Position numbers and translations under genes: made by a program
Notes under the pieces: generated by a model
The model's input: only the letters and a program-made list of their open reading frames with translations
What the model was told of the DNA's origin: nothing
The model's database searches: none
Shown here: piece after piece, positions 33,998 to 43,634 of the stretch
Layout: every line of letters begins with the position of its first letter
Numbering within the stretch: position 1 is the first letter of the stretch
NCBI GenBank assembly: GCA_029263415.1
Contig: JAJCXN010000020.1
Location: 1 to 64,000, forward strand
Source: Acidobacteriota bacterium
GTDB taxonomy: Bacteria; Acidobacteriota; Thermoanaerobaculia; Multivoradales; Multivoraceae
Direction: 5' to 3'
Length of the DNA: 64,000 nt

Positions 33998-36523
33998 ATG
34001 CGAGTCCAAGTGGTGAATGAGCTAGTCCGCAGTTTGCGCAGAACCCCCGCCAACGCAGCGGCGATCGTGGCGACCTTGGCCCTTTCGATCGCCGCTATCA
34101 CGACCATCTTTAGCGTTGTGGATGGTGTGCTGCTGCGGCCCCTACCCTTCGCTGAACAAGAGAGGCTGTTGTTACTTTGGCAGCGCGCACCGGGCGTTGG
34201 TGTTGAAGAGGACTGGTTCTCTCCTGCTCAGTACTTCGATATCAAAGAACAGGTGGTGGCTTTCGAGCGTGTCGCGCTATTCGGTGGTCGAAGCCTGACG
34301 CTGCGTGGGTCTGAGGGTGTTCCGCTTCGTATCGGAGCGATCGAGGTGACGTCATCGTTCTTTGAGGTGTTGAGCCTGGCGCCGACCCATGGCCGGGTGT
34401 TCGAGGCACAGGATGATCTGAGTGGTGCGGATCCGAAGGTGCTATTGGGGCATCGCTTCTTTGTAGAACGGCACGGGGCAGACCCAACCGTTGTTGGCGA
34501 GACGATGATGGTCAATCAGGAGAGCCTCGAGATTGTTGGTGTGCTGCCGCCAGGCGCCCTGGATGCGGAACTTTTTCCAACTCTGAGTACGCTGCCTGAG
34601 TTTGATATCGCTCTTTCGATGCCGATGGGCGATCCACAGCAGACCACACGTGGATCGGAGAACTACAATCTTCTCGCCAAGGTGGGGGAAGGGATCGGGA
34701 CCGAGCAGTTGGAAACGGAGCTGCTGGCCGTCGCCGGAGAACTCGCCAAAGACCCCTTAGCCCTGGGCGCCGGACTTGCCGCTGGAAGCGAGTTCAGCAT
34801 TGCCGCGGTTCCACTGCTAGAGCACGTCGTCGGTTCGATCAGAACACCGCTTACATTGCTTCTTGGCGCAACATTTCTGCTTCTCTGTGTGGCGTGTGTA
34901 AACGTTGCGAACTTGTTGCGCACACGCTGGGCCGGTCGCGCGCACGAGCTTGCGGTGCGCGCTGCCTTGGGTGCTTCGCGCACAAAACTTGTAGTGCAGT
35001 CGTTGCGGGAGGGCTTGCTGCTGACCATGCTTGGAGGCTTGCTTGGAGTCGCTTTGACTCAGCTGGCGCTGCGGTTGGTGCGCACTCTGGCCCCACCGCA
35101 GCTTCCTAGGCTAGACGAGGTCGGCATCAACCTCGGCGTGATGCTCTTTGTTGCTGGCGCCTGCTTGTTCACCCTGTTGGTAGCGGGAGTTGGACCGGCC
35201 CTCAAGATCTCCAGTCAAGCGAGGTCGGCAGCCATACTTCGTTCGTCCGCAGTGGGCGTGCGAGCGCGCTCGGCATGGCTTGGGGATGCCTCGGGGCGCC
35301 TGGTTGTTGCACAGGTGGCTTTGTCATTGATGCTGGCCTTCGGTGCAGGTCTGTTGGTCGAGGCTTTTCGGAACCTACGCCAGGTCGATCACGGTTTTGT
35401 TGCCGAAGGTGTGCTCTCCTTTCGCATCTCGCTGGTGGGCGACCACTATCAACAGCGGGGCGAGCGAGTTCGTTTCTTCGAAGAGTTGTGGCCACGACTC
35501 GAAGCGCTACCTGGTATCCACCGGGCGGGCGGCACCTCGTTGCTACCGTTGACCAGTGGTTTGGCGTGGACCGATTTCGTGGTGGAGGGATTCAACGCGA
35601 CAGGAGAAGAGCGCCGAGTCGTAGCTGATGTCATGACCATCACGCCAGGGTTCTTCGACGCCATGGGGATTCAGCTGATCGCAGGCCGTCAGTTCGACAG
35701 TCGGGATTGGGCGCCGCGAGCGACTGAGAGTCCGATGTCATCCGAAGCAAGCGAGCGCTTGGCAGCGGAATCTCAGTCTCGATCGGAAGCGCCGCCAGTG
35801 GTGATCGTGAATCGGGCATTTGCGGAGCGGTTCTGGCCGCTGCAAGACGCGGTTGGCAAGTGGGTGCGTACGGATTTCGCCGAGCAGTCAGTGATTGCCG
35901 GGGTTGTCGAGACAGTGAAGCAGTATGGAGCCGCTGCCGATACACGGCTGGCGGTGTTCTTCCCTCACTCGACCCTAGGGAGTCGTTCCCTGTTTGGTGT
36001 CGCCAGGTCATCTCAACCGGCAATGGCTCTTGCCTCTTTGGTGCGAGACGCGGTGCATGAGCTGGACCCATCTCTACCGGTCTACGATGTTGCTGCGATG
36101 ACCTCTCGCGTAGACGATTCTCTTGCTGCCAACCGGGCGGTCATGTTGCTGTTGGTGCTCTTCGCTGCCACGGCGTTGATCCTTGCGGCGGTCGGACTCT
36201 ACGGAGTCTTGTCCCTGGTTGTGGCGAAGCATCGAAGGGAGATCGGCGTTCGCGCGGCTCTTGGAGCACGAAAGATCGACCTCTACGGCTTGGTACTGCG
36301 CGGCGCCGGAACCGTAGTCGTGGTGGGAATTGGGCTGGGCAGTTTGGGGGCGGTGGCGGTCTCGCGAGTGATGGCCGGGATGGTCCAAGGAGAACCGGCT
36401 ACTGGGCTTCTAGCCTACTGCGCGTCACTTGCCGTACTTGTGGCAGTAGCGGCCGCCGCCAGTCTCTTGCCTGCTCGTCGCGCTGCGAGTGTCGATCCAG
36501 CCCAGGTTTTGGTCGCCGACTGA
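33998..36523 (+). CDS. Orphan MacB/FtsX-type permease (acidobacterial duplicated family)
   Basis: An 841-residue inner-membrane protein with two MacB periplasmic core plus FtsX modules in one chain, the layout of acidobacterial duplicated orphan permeases. The start VNELVRSLRRTPANAAAIVAT leads into the first span; GDGVLLRPLPF-like (VVDGVLLRPLPF) and NYNLLAKVGEG are family-typical. The first FtsX core is LLLGATFLLLCVACVNVANLL with RAHELAVRAALGASRTKLV; the second ends VAKHRREIGVRAALGARKIDL and LLPARRAASVDPAQVL. No ATPase is adjacent, as usual for the family; the ATPase at 56415 is 20 kb away. Probably works in envelope transport or mechanotransmission. Confidence 0.88.
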   Translation: MRVQVVNELVRSLRRTPANAAAIVATLALSIAAITTIFSVVDGVLLRPLPFAEQERLLLLWQRAPGVGVEEDWFSPAQYFDIKEQVVAFERVALFGGRSLTLRGSEGVPLRIGAIEVTSSFFEVLSLAPTHGRVFEAQDDLSGADPKVLLGHRFFVERHGADPTVVGETMMVNQESLEIVGVLPPGALDAELFPTLSTLPEFDIALSMPMGDPQQTTRGSENYNLLAKVGEGIGTEQLETELLAVAGELAKDPLALGAGLAAGSEFSIAAVPLLEHVVGSIRTPLTLLLGATFLLLCVACVNVANLLRTRWAGRAHELAVRAALGASRTKLVVQSLREGLLLTMLGGLLGVALTQLALRLVRTLAPPQLPRLDEVGINLGVMLFVAGACLFTLLVAGVGPALKISSQARSAAILRSSAVGVRARSAWLGDASGRLVVAQVALSLMLAFGAGLLVEAFRNLRQVDHGFVAEGVLSFRISLVGDHYQQRGERVRFFEELWPRLEALPGIHRAGGTSLLPLTSGLAWTDFVVEGFNATGEERRVVADVMTITPGFFDAMGIQLIAGRQFDSRDWAPRATESPMSSEASERLAAESQSRSEAPPVVIVNRAFAERFWPLQDAVGKWVRTDFAEQSVIAGVVETVKQYGAAADTRLAVFFPHSTLGSRSLFGVARSSQPAMALASLVRDAVHELDPSLPVYDVAAMTSRVDDSLAANRAVMLLLVLFAATALILAAVGLYGVLSLVVAKHRREIGVRAALGARKIDLYGLVLRGAGTVVVVGIGLGSLGAVAVSRVMAGMVQGEPATGLLAYCASLAVLVAVAAAASLLPARRAASVDPAQVLVAD

Positions 36524-36664
36524 GACCAAGTCAAGCGGTCAGGCTTTCCGGGGCACCTCGCAACACAACGGGTCAGCCGCTGGGTTGCGATCGCTAGAAA
36601 GATCAGCCCCGCTACTCGCCAGCTAGTCTTTGCTCTTTATGCGATGCGGCGGGCGTCGTGCTGC

Positions 36665-38002
36665 TCATGGCTGCGGTGCGGTGGAACTCCAAGAGATCGT
36701 GTCGCCGCTCTCGAAGCCGTCGGCAAAGATCGAGAAGTTGCGAAATCTCGCTGCCGCCATGCCCGGTCCAGAAAAGTCGTTCTTCCCGACGACCACCAGT
36801 TGTTGGTTGAGGTCGAGCGCGATGGCATAGCCGGCTGAGTCGTCGTTGCCGTCGACGTCCGTAAACTGAAAGCCCACGGGCGCTGCCCAGCTGGTGTCGA
36901 GGGTGCCGTCGCCGTTGTGTCGAAAGGTGAGGAAGGAGGTTGAGGATTCGACTAGCGATTGGCCGGCGGTGATGATCTTGCCGTCGGACTGCACTTGCGT
37001 GTCCCAGGCGATGTCGTCGCCTAGTCCGGCGTTCAGAGCCGCCACAGGAAAGCTTGGATCGAGGACACCGTTGGTGAGAAGGCGAGCAACAAAGGCTTCG
37101 TCCTCCGGTCCATCGAGGAGGTTGGCGTTGCCGGCAATGACGATTTTTCCGTCCGCCTGCAGGTCCATGCCACGTGCACACGAGCCTGAGCCCACAACCT
37201 CGGCGATGCCGTCCGAGTCGAAGGTCGAATCGAGGGTGCCGTTGGTGTTGTAGCGCAGCACCACTGCGCTGTCGGTAGTATTGAGAACCGAGCAACCAGC
37301 GACCACTATCTTGCCGTCCGTCTGGATGTCGACCGCCCAGGCGAGGTCGCGACCAAGGCCAACGTCTTGATCGTCACGACCGTCGCCAGAGAAGGTGCTG
37401 TCTAACGTTCCGGCGGCCGTGAACCGCGCCACGTAGATCACCTGACTCAAGGCACCCGTGTAGCCAGCGACGACGATTTTACCGTCGCTCTGGAGTACGA
37501 CCGCCTGAGCGCAGGTGCCTGAGACGAAGTCGTTGGCGATGCCGTCCAAACCGAAACCGGGATCGAGGACGCCGACGGTGTCGTAACGGAACAGGTAGGC
37601 GTTGAGACCTCCGTCGGGGACGCCGCAGCCGACCACCACGATCTTGCCGTCCGGTTGAATGACCACGTCGTTGGCGTAGTTTGTGCCAAACCCAACACTG
37701 TGGATGTCAATCCCATTGTCACTGAAGGTTGGGTCGGGGGTGCCGTCCTCATTCAGGCGCAGAGTGGCGAACTCGCGGCCGATCCCCGTGTTCGAGTCAG
37801 AAAAGCCTACTACCACGATCTTGTTGTCGGATTGGATCGCGACGCCCAGGAGCTGATCGTCAATTGGACCGGGCTGGAAACTGACCATGCCATCGCCGGC
37901 GAGGCTCGTGTCGAGGGCCCCATCCTGCGTTGCGGCGGGTGCGATGAGCAGAAAGACGGCGAGCAGGGTGCAGATCGAAGTTGAAACCGTGCGTTTGGAC
38001 AA
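36665..38002 (-). CDS. Secreted delta-60-repeat beta-propeller protein
   Basis: A 445-residue exported protein with signal peptide TLLAVFLLIAPAATQDG. The mature part is built from about seven repeats of roughly 55-60 residues, each with Q-(S/P)-DGKI(V/I)VAG followed by a variable turn and a F-x-x-DG-(T/V)-LD-x-(S/T)F segment, the delta-60 type. The C-terminus IFADGFESGDTISWS is a short conserved tail found on many secreted bacterial proteins and may be a sorting signal. The start is a TTG at 38002 with GGAGGAA upstream. Function unknown, possibly adhesion. A long Arg-rich frame overlaps it on the same strand but is a shadow. Confidence 0.85.
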   Translation of the reverse strand: MSKRTVSTSICTLLAVFLLIAPAATQDGALDTSLAGDGMVSFQPGPIDDQLLGVAIQSDNKIVVVGFSDSNTGIGREFATLRLNEDGTPDPTFSDNGIDIHSVGFGTNYANDVVIQPDGKIVVVGCGVPDGGLNAYLFRYDTVGVLDPGFGLDGIANDFVSGTCAQAVVLQSDGKIVVAGYTGALSQVIYVARFTAAGTLDSTFSGDGRDDQDVGLGRDLAWAVDIQTDGKIVVAGCSVLNTTDSAVVLRYNTNGTLDSTFDSDGIAEVVGSGSCARGMDLQADGKIVIAGNANLLDGPEDEAFVARLLTNGVLDPSFPVAALNAGLGDDIAWDTQVQSDGKIITAGQSLVESSTSFLTFRHNGDGTLDTSWAAPVGFQFTDVDGNDDSAGYAIALDLNQQLVVVGKNDFSGPGMAAARFRNFSIFADGFESGDTISWSSTAPQP

Positions 38003-38178
38003 TTTGAGCGTTCCTCCAGAAAGCCGTTCAGGCCGATCAACGCGAGACGGAAGCCAAAACGGCCACTGTCTTCTGAGGGAGTGCCTGCGCCCCTATTGCT
38101 GTGCTCGACTCACCGTAGATGGCAACCCGGCTTAGTCACCAGCTCAACTTGTCGTCTACCGCCATCAGAGTGGAGCGC

Positions 38179-40050
38179 TTAAGGAACATACCAAATCGGC
38201 GACGACCAGGCCCGCTCCTGAATGGTGAGCGCTAACCCTTCCCGCGGTTCCACTCCGGTCCTGATCGCATCCCACGTTGACCAGCGACACGTGGGGTTCT
38301 CGAGCACTCGCACGTAGTAGAGCGACCGCTCTTCCGCGTCAAACTCCGGGTCCGCCCACAAGGTCTTCAGCTCCGTTGCACCGAGGCCTTCGGAAATACT
38401 GCAGTCGCTGGTATCAACGGTTGCGCCGTTGTCGCCACACCGGTGCGTTGCAGGGTCTGGTGTCAGACCGTCTGAACACGCCACGTCAAACACCTTCTCT
38501 TGCGGCCCGTCCTGCTTGTCTACCCAAACCTTGACCATCTGCAACCGCTGAAGTGCTGCACTGTCCACATCGCGTGTGGCCCACACCAAGAAGTTGGGCG
38601 CGGCGCCATCGTTGGCCAGTAGGTCGCCGCCCATAGGCACTCCGCCGGCATAGGCCGCCTTGATCATCTCGGGATTGTTGTCGAGGCCATCCGCGTAGTC
38701 ATAGCCGCCAAAGAACCGAACCCGCATGCGGGGCCCTGAGGTGCCAAAGGTCTCTTTGTTGCGCATCGCATCGAACAACGATGAGCGTGTGTTCTCTTCA
38801 GCCCAAACTCCGGCTAGGCCGGCCGCGCTCCAGGTGGGGAAGGCTTTGCTGGTGGCGTACGCCTCGCCATCAACCGGTTCAGCCAATGGCACGGAGCCGC
38901 GAAGTTCGGGGGTGCCGTCGGCGAAGCCAACTTTGCTGTGGTAGTCGTCTTCTTCAGGATTGCCACCCGCATTGTGACTGTCGGTAGCTGCGAGCATGCC
39001 GAAGCGAAACGGGTTGTAGCCGAGTTCGTCTTCCATCGCCAAGCCGTCCTTGAGTGCGGTGCGCACATAGCTGCCTTGCGGTTCGCTATAGAGCTCGGTG
39101 GCTACTCGAAACGGCATGATCTCGAAGTTCGCCCATTCGTCGTTGGGCGACAGCAGCGGGTGGACTTCGGAGGTGCCCTTGATCTGACTGACCTCGACCA
39201 CTGGTTCGTTGCGCATGCGCTGGTCAGCGTAGCCAGCATCTAGCGGCGAGCCATCAAAGCGGGTGCCTTGGAACATGGCGCCATTGGAACCGTTCGAGTT
39301 GTGCGGAATGGCCAGGGCGTCGTGACCTTCGGCGCGTTGATCGTCAAGCCAGTCCCACAGGCCTTCTGGATCTTGAGAGTCGTTGCGCGAGAACGGCAGT
39401 TCCGGAACCGAGCTGCCGCGGAAGATGACGTTGCGATGCAAGTTGCCGCGGTCGTCGGTGGAAGAGGTGTATTCGTAGCCGATGAAGGCGGTGAACTTGC
39501 CAGGCTCGTTGTGCTTCTCAGCGGCGGCGATGATGTCGTCCCAAGCCGACTTGTGAACGGCGTCGCTATCGAGGGCGAGAAGTTCACCGGTGCCCATGGC
39601 TTGAATCGCGCGGGTGAAGCCCTGAACGCCAAGGCTCTGTAGCTCTTTTGACAGAGGTTCCTCGTAGAGCGGATTCTCCGGGTCATGCATCGCTGGGATC
39701 AACCCCAGATAGAAGGCATGGTCGGTAACTGCCTGGAAGTCGAGTGCGCCGCTTTCCAACTGGATGTTGTAGCCCGACGGATGTGAGATCGCTTCGCCCT
39801 TGGCAAAGCGGTATGCAGCATCCGGGGTTTCGCGGACGCCAAAAAGGTAGGCGTCGAAGGAGTGTTTGGTGTGCACGTGCAGTTCGCCGAAGTAGGCGTT
39901 CTTCTCCGGATTGGGCGCCGGCATTGTGCTCTCACTCGATCCTAGAACTGAGTCGTCTTCGGCCGGGGTGCAGGCGGTTAGCGAAGAAAGCAGCACTGTT
40001 GATACCAGGCCGACGAGGAAGAGGCTTCGAAAGACAGGTGCTCGGTTCAC
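38179..40050 (-). CDS. DUF3604-domain lipoprotein
   Basis: A 623-residue lipoprotein (lipobox SLTAC). The domain is PHP-like: it opens NAYFGELHVHTKHSFDAYLFG, with the HxH metal motif, and has FQAVTDHAFYLG, a second His site, IPHNSNGSNG and AATDSHNAGGN further on. DUF3604 proteins are uncharacterised, abundant in marine bacteria and presumed metal-dependent hydrolases. The start is GTG at 40050 with AAGGAG 6 bp upstream. It sits between the delta-60 protein and the two-component genes, all on the same strand, but with separate spacing. Confidence 0.87.
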   Translation of the reverse strand: MNRAPVFRSLFLVGLVSTVLLSSLTACTPAEDDSVLGSSESTMPAPNPEKNAYFGELHVHTKHSFDAYLFGVRETPDAAYRFAKGEAISHPSGYNIQLESGALDFQAVTDHAFYLGLIPAMHDPENPLYEEPLSKELQSLGVQGFTRAIQAMGTGELLALDSDAVHKSAWDDIIAAAEKHNEPGKFTAFIGYEYTSSTDDRGNLHRNVIFRGSSVPELPFSRNDSQDPEGLWDWLDDQRAEGHDALAIPHNSNGSNGAMFQGTRFDGSPLDAGYADQRMRNEPVVEVSQIKGTSEVHPLLSPNDEWANFEIMPFRVATELYSEPQGSYVRTALKDGLAMEDELGYNPFRFGMLAATDSHNAGGNPEEDDYHSKVGFADGTPELRGSVPLAEPVDGEAYATSKAFPTWSAAGLAGVWAEENTRSSLFDAMRNKETFGTSGPRMRVRFFGGYDYADGLDNNPEMIKAAYAGGVPMGGDLLANDGAAPNFLVWATRDVDSAALQRLQMVKVWVDKQDGPQEKVFDVACSDGLTPDPATHRCGDNGATVDTSDCSISEGLGATELKTLWADPEFDAEERSLYYVRVLENPTCRWSTWDAIRTGVEPREGLALTIQERAWSSPIWYVP

Positions 40051-40117
40051 TAGTGACTCCTTAGAGACAAGTTCTTAGCAGCGATGCAAGACGCGTGCTG
40101 TACAAGAGGGCGGGCGA

Positions 40118-40142
40118 GCAAGTGTACTCCTTTGGCACTTGC
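40118..40142 (-). terminator. Possible hairpin after the response regulator
   Basis: GCAAGTG (40118-40124) and CACTTGC (40136-40142) pair around an 11-nt loop just downstream of the response regulator stop. No strong U-tract. Confidence 0.4.
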
Positions 40143-40153
40143 CGGCCGAACTT

Positions 40154-40849
40154 TCAGCTAGCCACGAACTTGTAGCCGCGCCCGTGCACGGTGACGATGT
40201 AGCGCGGTCGCTTGGGGTTGTCTTCGAGTTTTTGCCGCAGAGACGCAACGTGCACGTCGACGGTGCGGGTAAAGACATCCGCCTCGTAGCCCCACACTTG
40301 GTCTAAGAGTTGTTCTCGGCTCTGCACTGCACCTTTGCGATCCACTAAGTGCTCGAGCAGCTTGAACTCAAGCGCGGACAGATCGACGTGCTTTCCGTTC
40401 TTGGTCAGCTCAGCGCCCAGTCGGTCGATCTCTAGGTCGCCATAGCGTTCCGGACCCGGCCGATCGCTGGCTCGTGTTGGCCCAGCGCTACGCCGCAGCA
40501 AAGCCTCAATGCGCGCGCACACTTCTTCCATGTCGAAAGGCTTGGTGAGGTAGTCGTCTGCGCCGATTTTGAGACCGAGCACCTTGTCGAACGTCTGAGA
40601 CTTGGCGGTCAACATGAAGATAGGAAGGCTCTCTCCTGCAGCACGCAGATCACGACAGACATCGAAACCGTTCTTCTTGGGCATGGCGACATCGAGCACT
40701 AGAAGATCGATGTTGCCTTCCAAAGCGATGCGTTCGGCCTCGGCCCCGTCTTGGGCGATGATCACTTCGTAGCCTTCCGAGCGTAGGCGATCGGACAGCA
40801 CCATTTGCAGGCTCGGTTCGTCCTCGGCAATCAGAATTCGATGGCTCAC
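40154..40849 (-). CDS. OmpR/PhoB-family response regulator
   Basis: A 231-residue transcription factor. The receiver domain has the acidic pair in ILIAEDEPSLQ, the phospho-acceptor Asp in LLVLDVAMPKKNG (about residue 54), Thr in IFMLTAKSQ and Lys in YLTKPFDMEE. The C-terminal winged helix has LSALEFKLLEHLVDRKG and FTRTVDVHVASLRQKLE, ending RYIVTVHGRGYKFVA, the OmpR type. The GTG start overlaps the sensor kinase stop by 4 bp (GTGA). Targets unknown; the divergent Spy/CpxP-like gene is a natural candidate. Confidence 0.93.
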   Translation of the reverse strand: MSHRILIAEDEPSLQMVLSDRLRSEGYEVIIAQDGAEAERIALEGNIDLLVLDVAMPKKNGFDVCRDLRAAGESLPIFMLTAKSQTFDKVLGLKIGADDYLTKPFDMEEVCARIEALLRRSAGPTRASDRPGPERYGDLEIDRLGAELTKNGKHVDLSALEFKLLEHLVDRKGAVQSREQLLDQVWGYEADVFTRTVDVHVASLRQKLEDNPKRPRYIVTVHGRGYKFVAS

Positions 40850-42639
40850 GATTTGCGTGCTCTAGATGGTGCGAGAGGGAGAGTGAGAACAAAGCGAGCC
40901 CCTGATCCACCGTGCGACTCGCCAGCGAACTGTAGTTGCCCTGCGTGCTGCTGCGCGATTCGCAGGGCGAGGTAGAGGCCGATGCCGGTGCCTGCTTGCT
41001 TGACGTCAGTGCCTCGAATGTAGGGTTCAAAAAGGTGGGGGACGTCTTCCCTAGCGATCCCGGGGCCGTCGTCTTCGACTGCGATACGCACGGTTGATTC
41101 GTCAAGGTGGGCGGCCGCGGTGACGTGCTTTGCTCCGTACTTGATGGCGTTGCCGAGCAGGTTGGTCAGAGCGCGTAGCAATGATTCGCGATCGCCGTTG
41201 ACCGAGTCGTCCGTTGCCAGCGGTTCGATTCGGATGACCGCGTCTTGCTCGCCCGCGATGAGATCGACGCGATCGACGGCTTCTTGAAGAAGTGCATTTA
41301 CTGCGAGCGGCGTGGTGGCTGGCTCGTTCAACGATGATTCGACGCCGGCCAACAGCAGCGCTTGTCCGACCAAGTTGTTCAGCCGCGCGCCTTCCTTTTG
41401 CAGCATGGCGCCGTATTCGCGGACCCGTTCCGGGTCGGAGACCACACCGTCTTTGAGGTTAGCGCCGGCTGAGGTGATCGCGGCGAGGGGCGTGTGCAGT
41501 TCGTGGGTGAGCCCTGCAACAAAGTCTAGCTGGCGTTCTGCGAGCTGGCGGTCGCGGGCGGCTGAGCGCAACAAGTAGAACGCTGCGGTTGCGAGCAAAC
41601 TGAGGATGGCGGCGCTGATGCCTAGGTTGCGCAATCGTGTCTTCTGAACGGCTGCTTCGAGTGTGCCCGTTTGGTGGGCCACCTCCAGGATCCAAACCCC
41701 GTTCGGAGCGAATGGTGACGCGCCCTGAGCAGTGGGATCGCCAGATAGCCAGGGTAGGCGAATTCGCTGGCCGCCCGAAAGTCGGTGCAGACGATCCGTG
41801 ATCGTCTTGCGTACATCTTCGGACGCGCGCAAGCGCAATAGGTCGAACTGAAGGGCTTGCGCATTGCTTGGCCAGCCGTCATATGAAGCCGACGATTCGG
41901 GTACCGGAACAGGAACTCCTCGCCGGTCGATCACCCGGACCGCGAACTGTCGTCCAAGGGTTTGCTCGAGGCGATTGGTCACCTGCCGATGGACGATCTG
42001 TTCGAGAACCTTGCGATTGAGAACTAGGGCGAGGATGCCGCGTTGGGGTTCGCCGAGTCGTTGGCGGCGTGAGCGGTCGGCGTTTAGAACGATCGCAGGC
42101 AGTGTTGGCTCGATGTCGCCGAACGCTTCACGGATCCGTTCTGGCCCACGTCGCTCACGCCGCTCGCGGCTCACCGATCGCATCAGGGGGTGTAGCTCCG
42201 GCGTCCATGCGATGGGCTCGAATTGCTGAGTGTCTTCGTTGAGTTGCTCGATGGATGCGTTGAGCTCCGGTGGAGAACCGCGATCGCCTCTGCGGCTGTT
42301 CGGTTCGCTGCGAACTCTCAAGACTCGAGCGAGGAGAGCAGGGTCCTTGGCGAGTGAACGCCAAGCCGACAGCTGCGGTGCCAGGTTGCCCGCGCTGTAC
42401 GATGCGATGCCCGCAGCTTCAAGAGAGTGGGCGAGGGTAGAGATGGTCTCGTCGAAGTCGTCGATCGCCATCGTCGCTTCGCGTGCGATCGACTTGCGAA
42501 TGCGTTCTCGTTCGGCCTCGCTCACCTCGCCGATCCATCGATACTGGAGGGTGGCTAGGGCAATCAATAGCACGGCCAAGCCGATCGCTGGAAACCAGCG
42601 CGAGAGGATTGCGGACATGGTGGGTGAGTGTTGAACCAT
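40846..42639 (-). CDS. Membrane sensor histidine kinase
   Basis: A 597-residue kinase. A membrane span (WFPAIGLAVLLIALATLQY) is followed by a periplasmic domain of about 300 residues, a second span (SAAILSLLATAAFYLLRS), the dimerisation domain with phospho-His in FVAGLTHELHTPLAAI, and the ATPase domain: N-box LLGNAIKYGAKH, G1 VEDDGPGIA, F-box HLFEPYIRG and GIGLYLALRIAQQH. Unusually, no HAMP domain is obvious. The start is uncertain (ATG 42639 or 42618; neither has a Shine-Dalgarno). It leads an operon with the response regulator and is divergent from the CpxP-like gene, so it probably senses envelope state. Confidence 0.9.
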   Translation of the reverse strand: MVQHSPTMSAILSRWFPAIGLAVLLIALATLQYRWIGEVSEAERERIRKSIAREATMAIDDFDETISTLAHSLEAAGIASYSAGNLAPQLSAWRSLAKDPALLARVLRVRSEPNSRRGDRGSPPELNASIEQLNEDTQQFEPIAWTPELHPLMRSVSRERRERRGPERIREAFGDIEPTLPAIVLNADRSRRQRLGEPQRGILALVLNRKVLEQIVHRQVTNRLEQTLGRQFAVRVIDRRGVPVPVPESSASYDGWPSNAQALQFDLLRLRASEDVRKTITDRLHRLSGGQRIRLPWLSGDPTAQGASPFAPNGVWILEVAHQTGTLEAAVQKTRLRNLGISAAILSLLATAAFYLLRSAARDRQLAERQLDFVAGLTHELHTPLAAITSAGANLKDGVVSDPERVREYGAMLQKEGARLNNLVGQALLLAGVESSLNEPATTPLAVNALLQEAVDRVDLIAGEQDAVIRIEPLATDDSVNGDRESLLRALTNLLGNAIKYGAKHVTAAAHLDESTVRIAVEDDGPGIAREDVPHLFEPYIRGTDVKQAGTGIGLYLALRIAQQHAGQLQFAGESHGGSGARFVLTLPLAPSRARKS

Positions 42640-42946
42640 CGGTTTGTTTTGAGCGTGAGCAGGTGAAGGTGCTAACGAGGTCAGTGTAGCTGTGCCCTGC
42701 GCTGTGCGGGGCTAGTAGTGGGGCAGCTTTACATCCTTGACAAAGGGCTTGCCTTGGCTTGATGACCCCAACGGCCAACTCGTCGTATCTTCACCATCGA
42801 GCAACGGAAACCAGGTGCTCGGGTCCAAGAGATCGAGGTCGCCAGTCGACGGGCAGCACCTAGAACTCTCCTAAAGCCGTCCGTTGATTCGATGACACAC
42901 AGTAGATGTCGCCGCAAGACGATGAATGTTAGAAGGAACTGAAATT
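42640..42946. other. Divergent promoter region, sensor kinase / CpxP-like gene
   Basis: About 300 bp between divergent starts. Expected to carry both promoters and operator sites of the response regulator. I see no clear direct repeat of the OmpR type and no strong promoter hexamers. Confidence 0.45.
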
Positions 42947-43504
42947 ATGAAAGAAGCAACACAGAATTCGAAGCCCGCACGCGTTGGCTTGATCGCGATC
43001 ATCGCGACGATCGGTCTCTTGATCTCTCTCGTCTCGGTCGCGCAGCCTCGGCAGCGTCGGGCTGGAGGCGGAGGTCCGGATGGCGCTGGGCAACACGAGC
43101 GTGGTCCTAAAGCAATGATCGGCCAGATGCAGCAGTTGCTTGATCTGACTGAGAATCAAGTTGCTGCGATCGAATCTGTCTTCGAGAACCAACGAGAGAT
43201 CGGTCGGGAGAACCGCGCAGCACACAGGGCCAACGCTGAAGCGCTCAAGGCTGCCCTCGAGCAGGATAGTCCAGATGCTACGGCTGTTGGCGAGCTGCTA
43301 CTCGCTGGTAAGGAGCTGAGGGCTGCAAGTGCTGCTGATCGTGAGGAACTGCAGGGTCAAGTCAATGCAGTTCTGACCGATGAGCAGCAGGCCACCTGGG
43401 AGGGTTTTCAGAAGGGTCGCCGCGGTGCTCGTGGCGACGATGGTAAACGCGGAACTCGGAGGCAACGTGGTCCCCGCGGCGGTGGTCAAGGAGCAAACGG
43501 CTAG
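42947..43504 (+). CDS. Spy/CpxP-like periplasmic protein
   Basis: A 185-residue exported protein. Signal peptide VGLIAIIATIGLLISLVSVAQ; then a helical domain with MQQLLDLTENQVAAIESVFE and AVLTDEQQATWEGFQ, the two LTxxQ-type motifs of the Spy/CpxP family of periplasmic chaperones and stress adaptors. The N- and C-terminal ends of the mature protein are Gly/Arg-rich (GKRGTRRQRGPRGGGQG), unusual for the family. The ATG at 42947 has AAGGAA upstream; a near-upstream ATG at 42926 is less likely. Divergent from a sensor kinase/response regulator operon, recalling cpxP/cpxRA. A strong terminator follows. Confidence 0.78.
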   Translation: MKEATQNSKPARVGLIAIIATIGLLISLVSVAQPRQRRAGGGGPDGAGQHERGPKAMIGQMQQLLDLTENQVAAIESVFENQREIGRENRAAHRANAEALKAALEQDSPDATAVGELLLAGKELRAASAADREELQGQVNAVLTDEQQATWEGFQKGRRGARGDDGKRGTRRQRGPRGGGQGANG

Positions 43505-43538
43505 CCGCTCCTGATTCCGGATCATCAGTGGATCAACC

Positions 43539-43576
43539 AAAGGGCGGGCCTGCTTCCGGGTCCCGCCCTTTTCTGT
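43539..43576 (+). terminator. Rho-independent terminator
   Basis: AAAGGGCGGG (43539-43548) pairs with CCCGCCCTTT (43562-43571) around a 13-nt loop, followed by TCTGTT. Lies 35 bp after the CpxP-like stop. Confidence 0.75.
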
Positions 43577-43634
43577 TGCACGGATTCTGTTGTACGGACA
43601 GCTCTGTGCGCCTAGCGCGTATATTTGAGTCTCC

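Noticed and set aside
36612-37295. Arg/His-rich same-strand frame overlapping the delta-60-repeat gene
   Set aside because: Composition typical of a shifted frame over Gly/Asp-rich repeats; no ribosome binding site.
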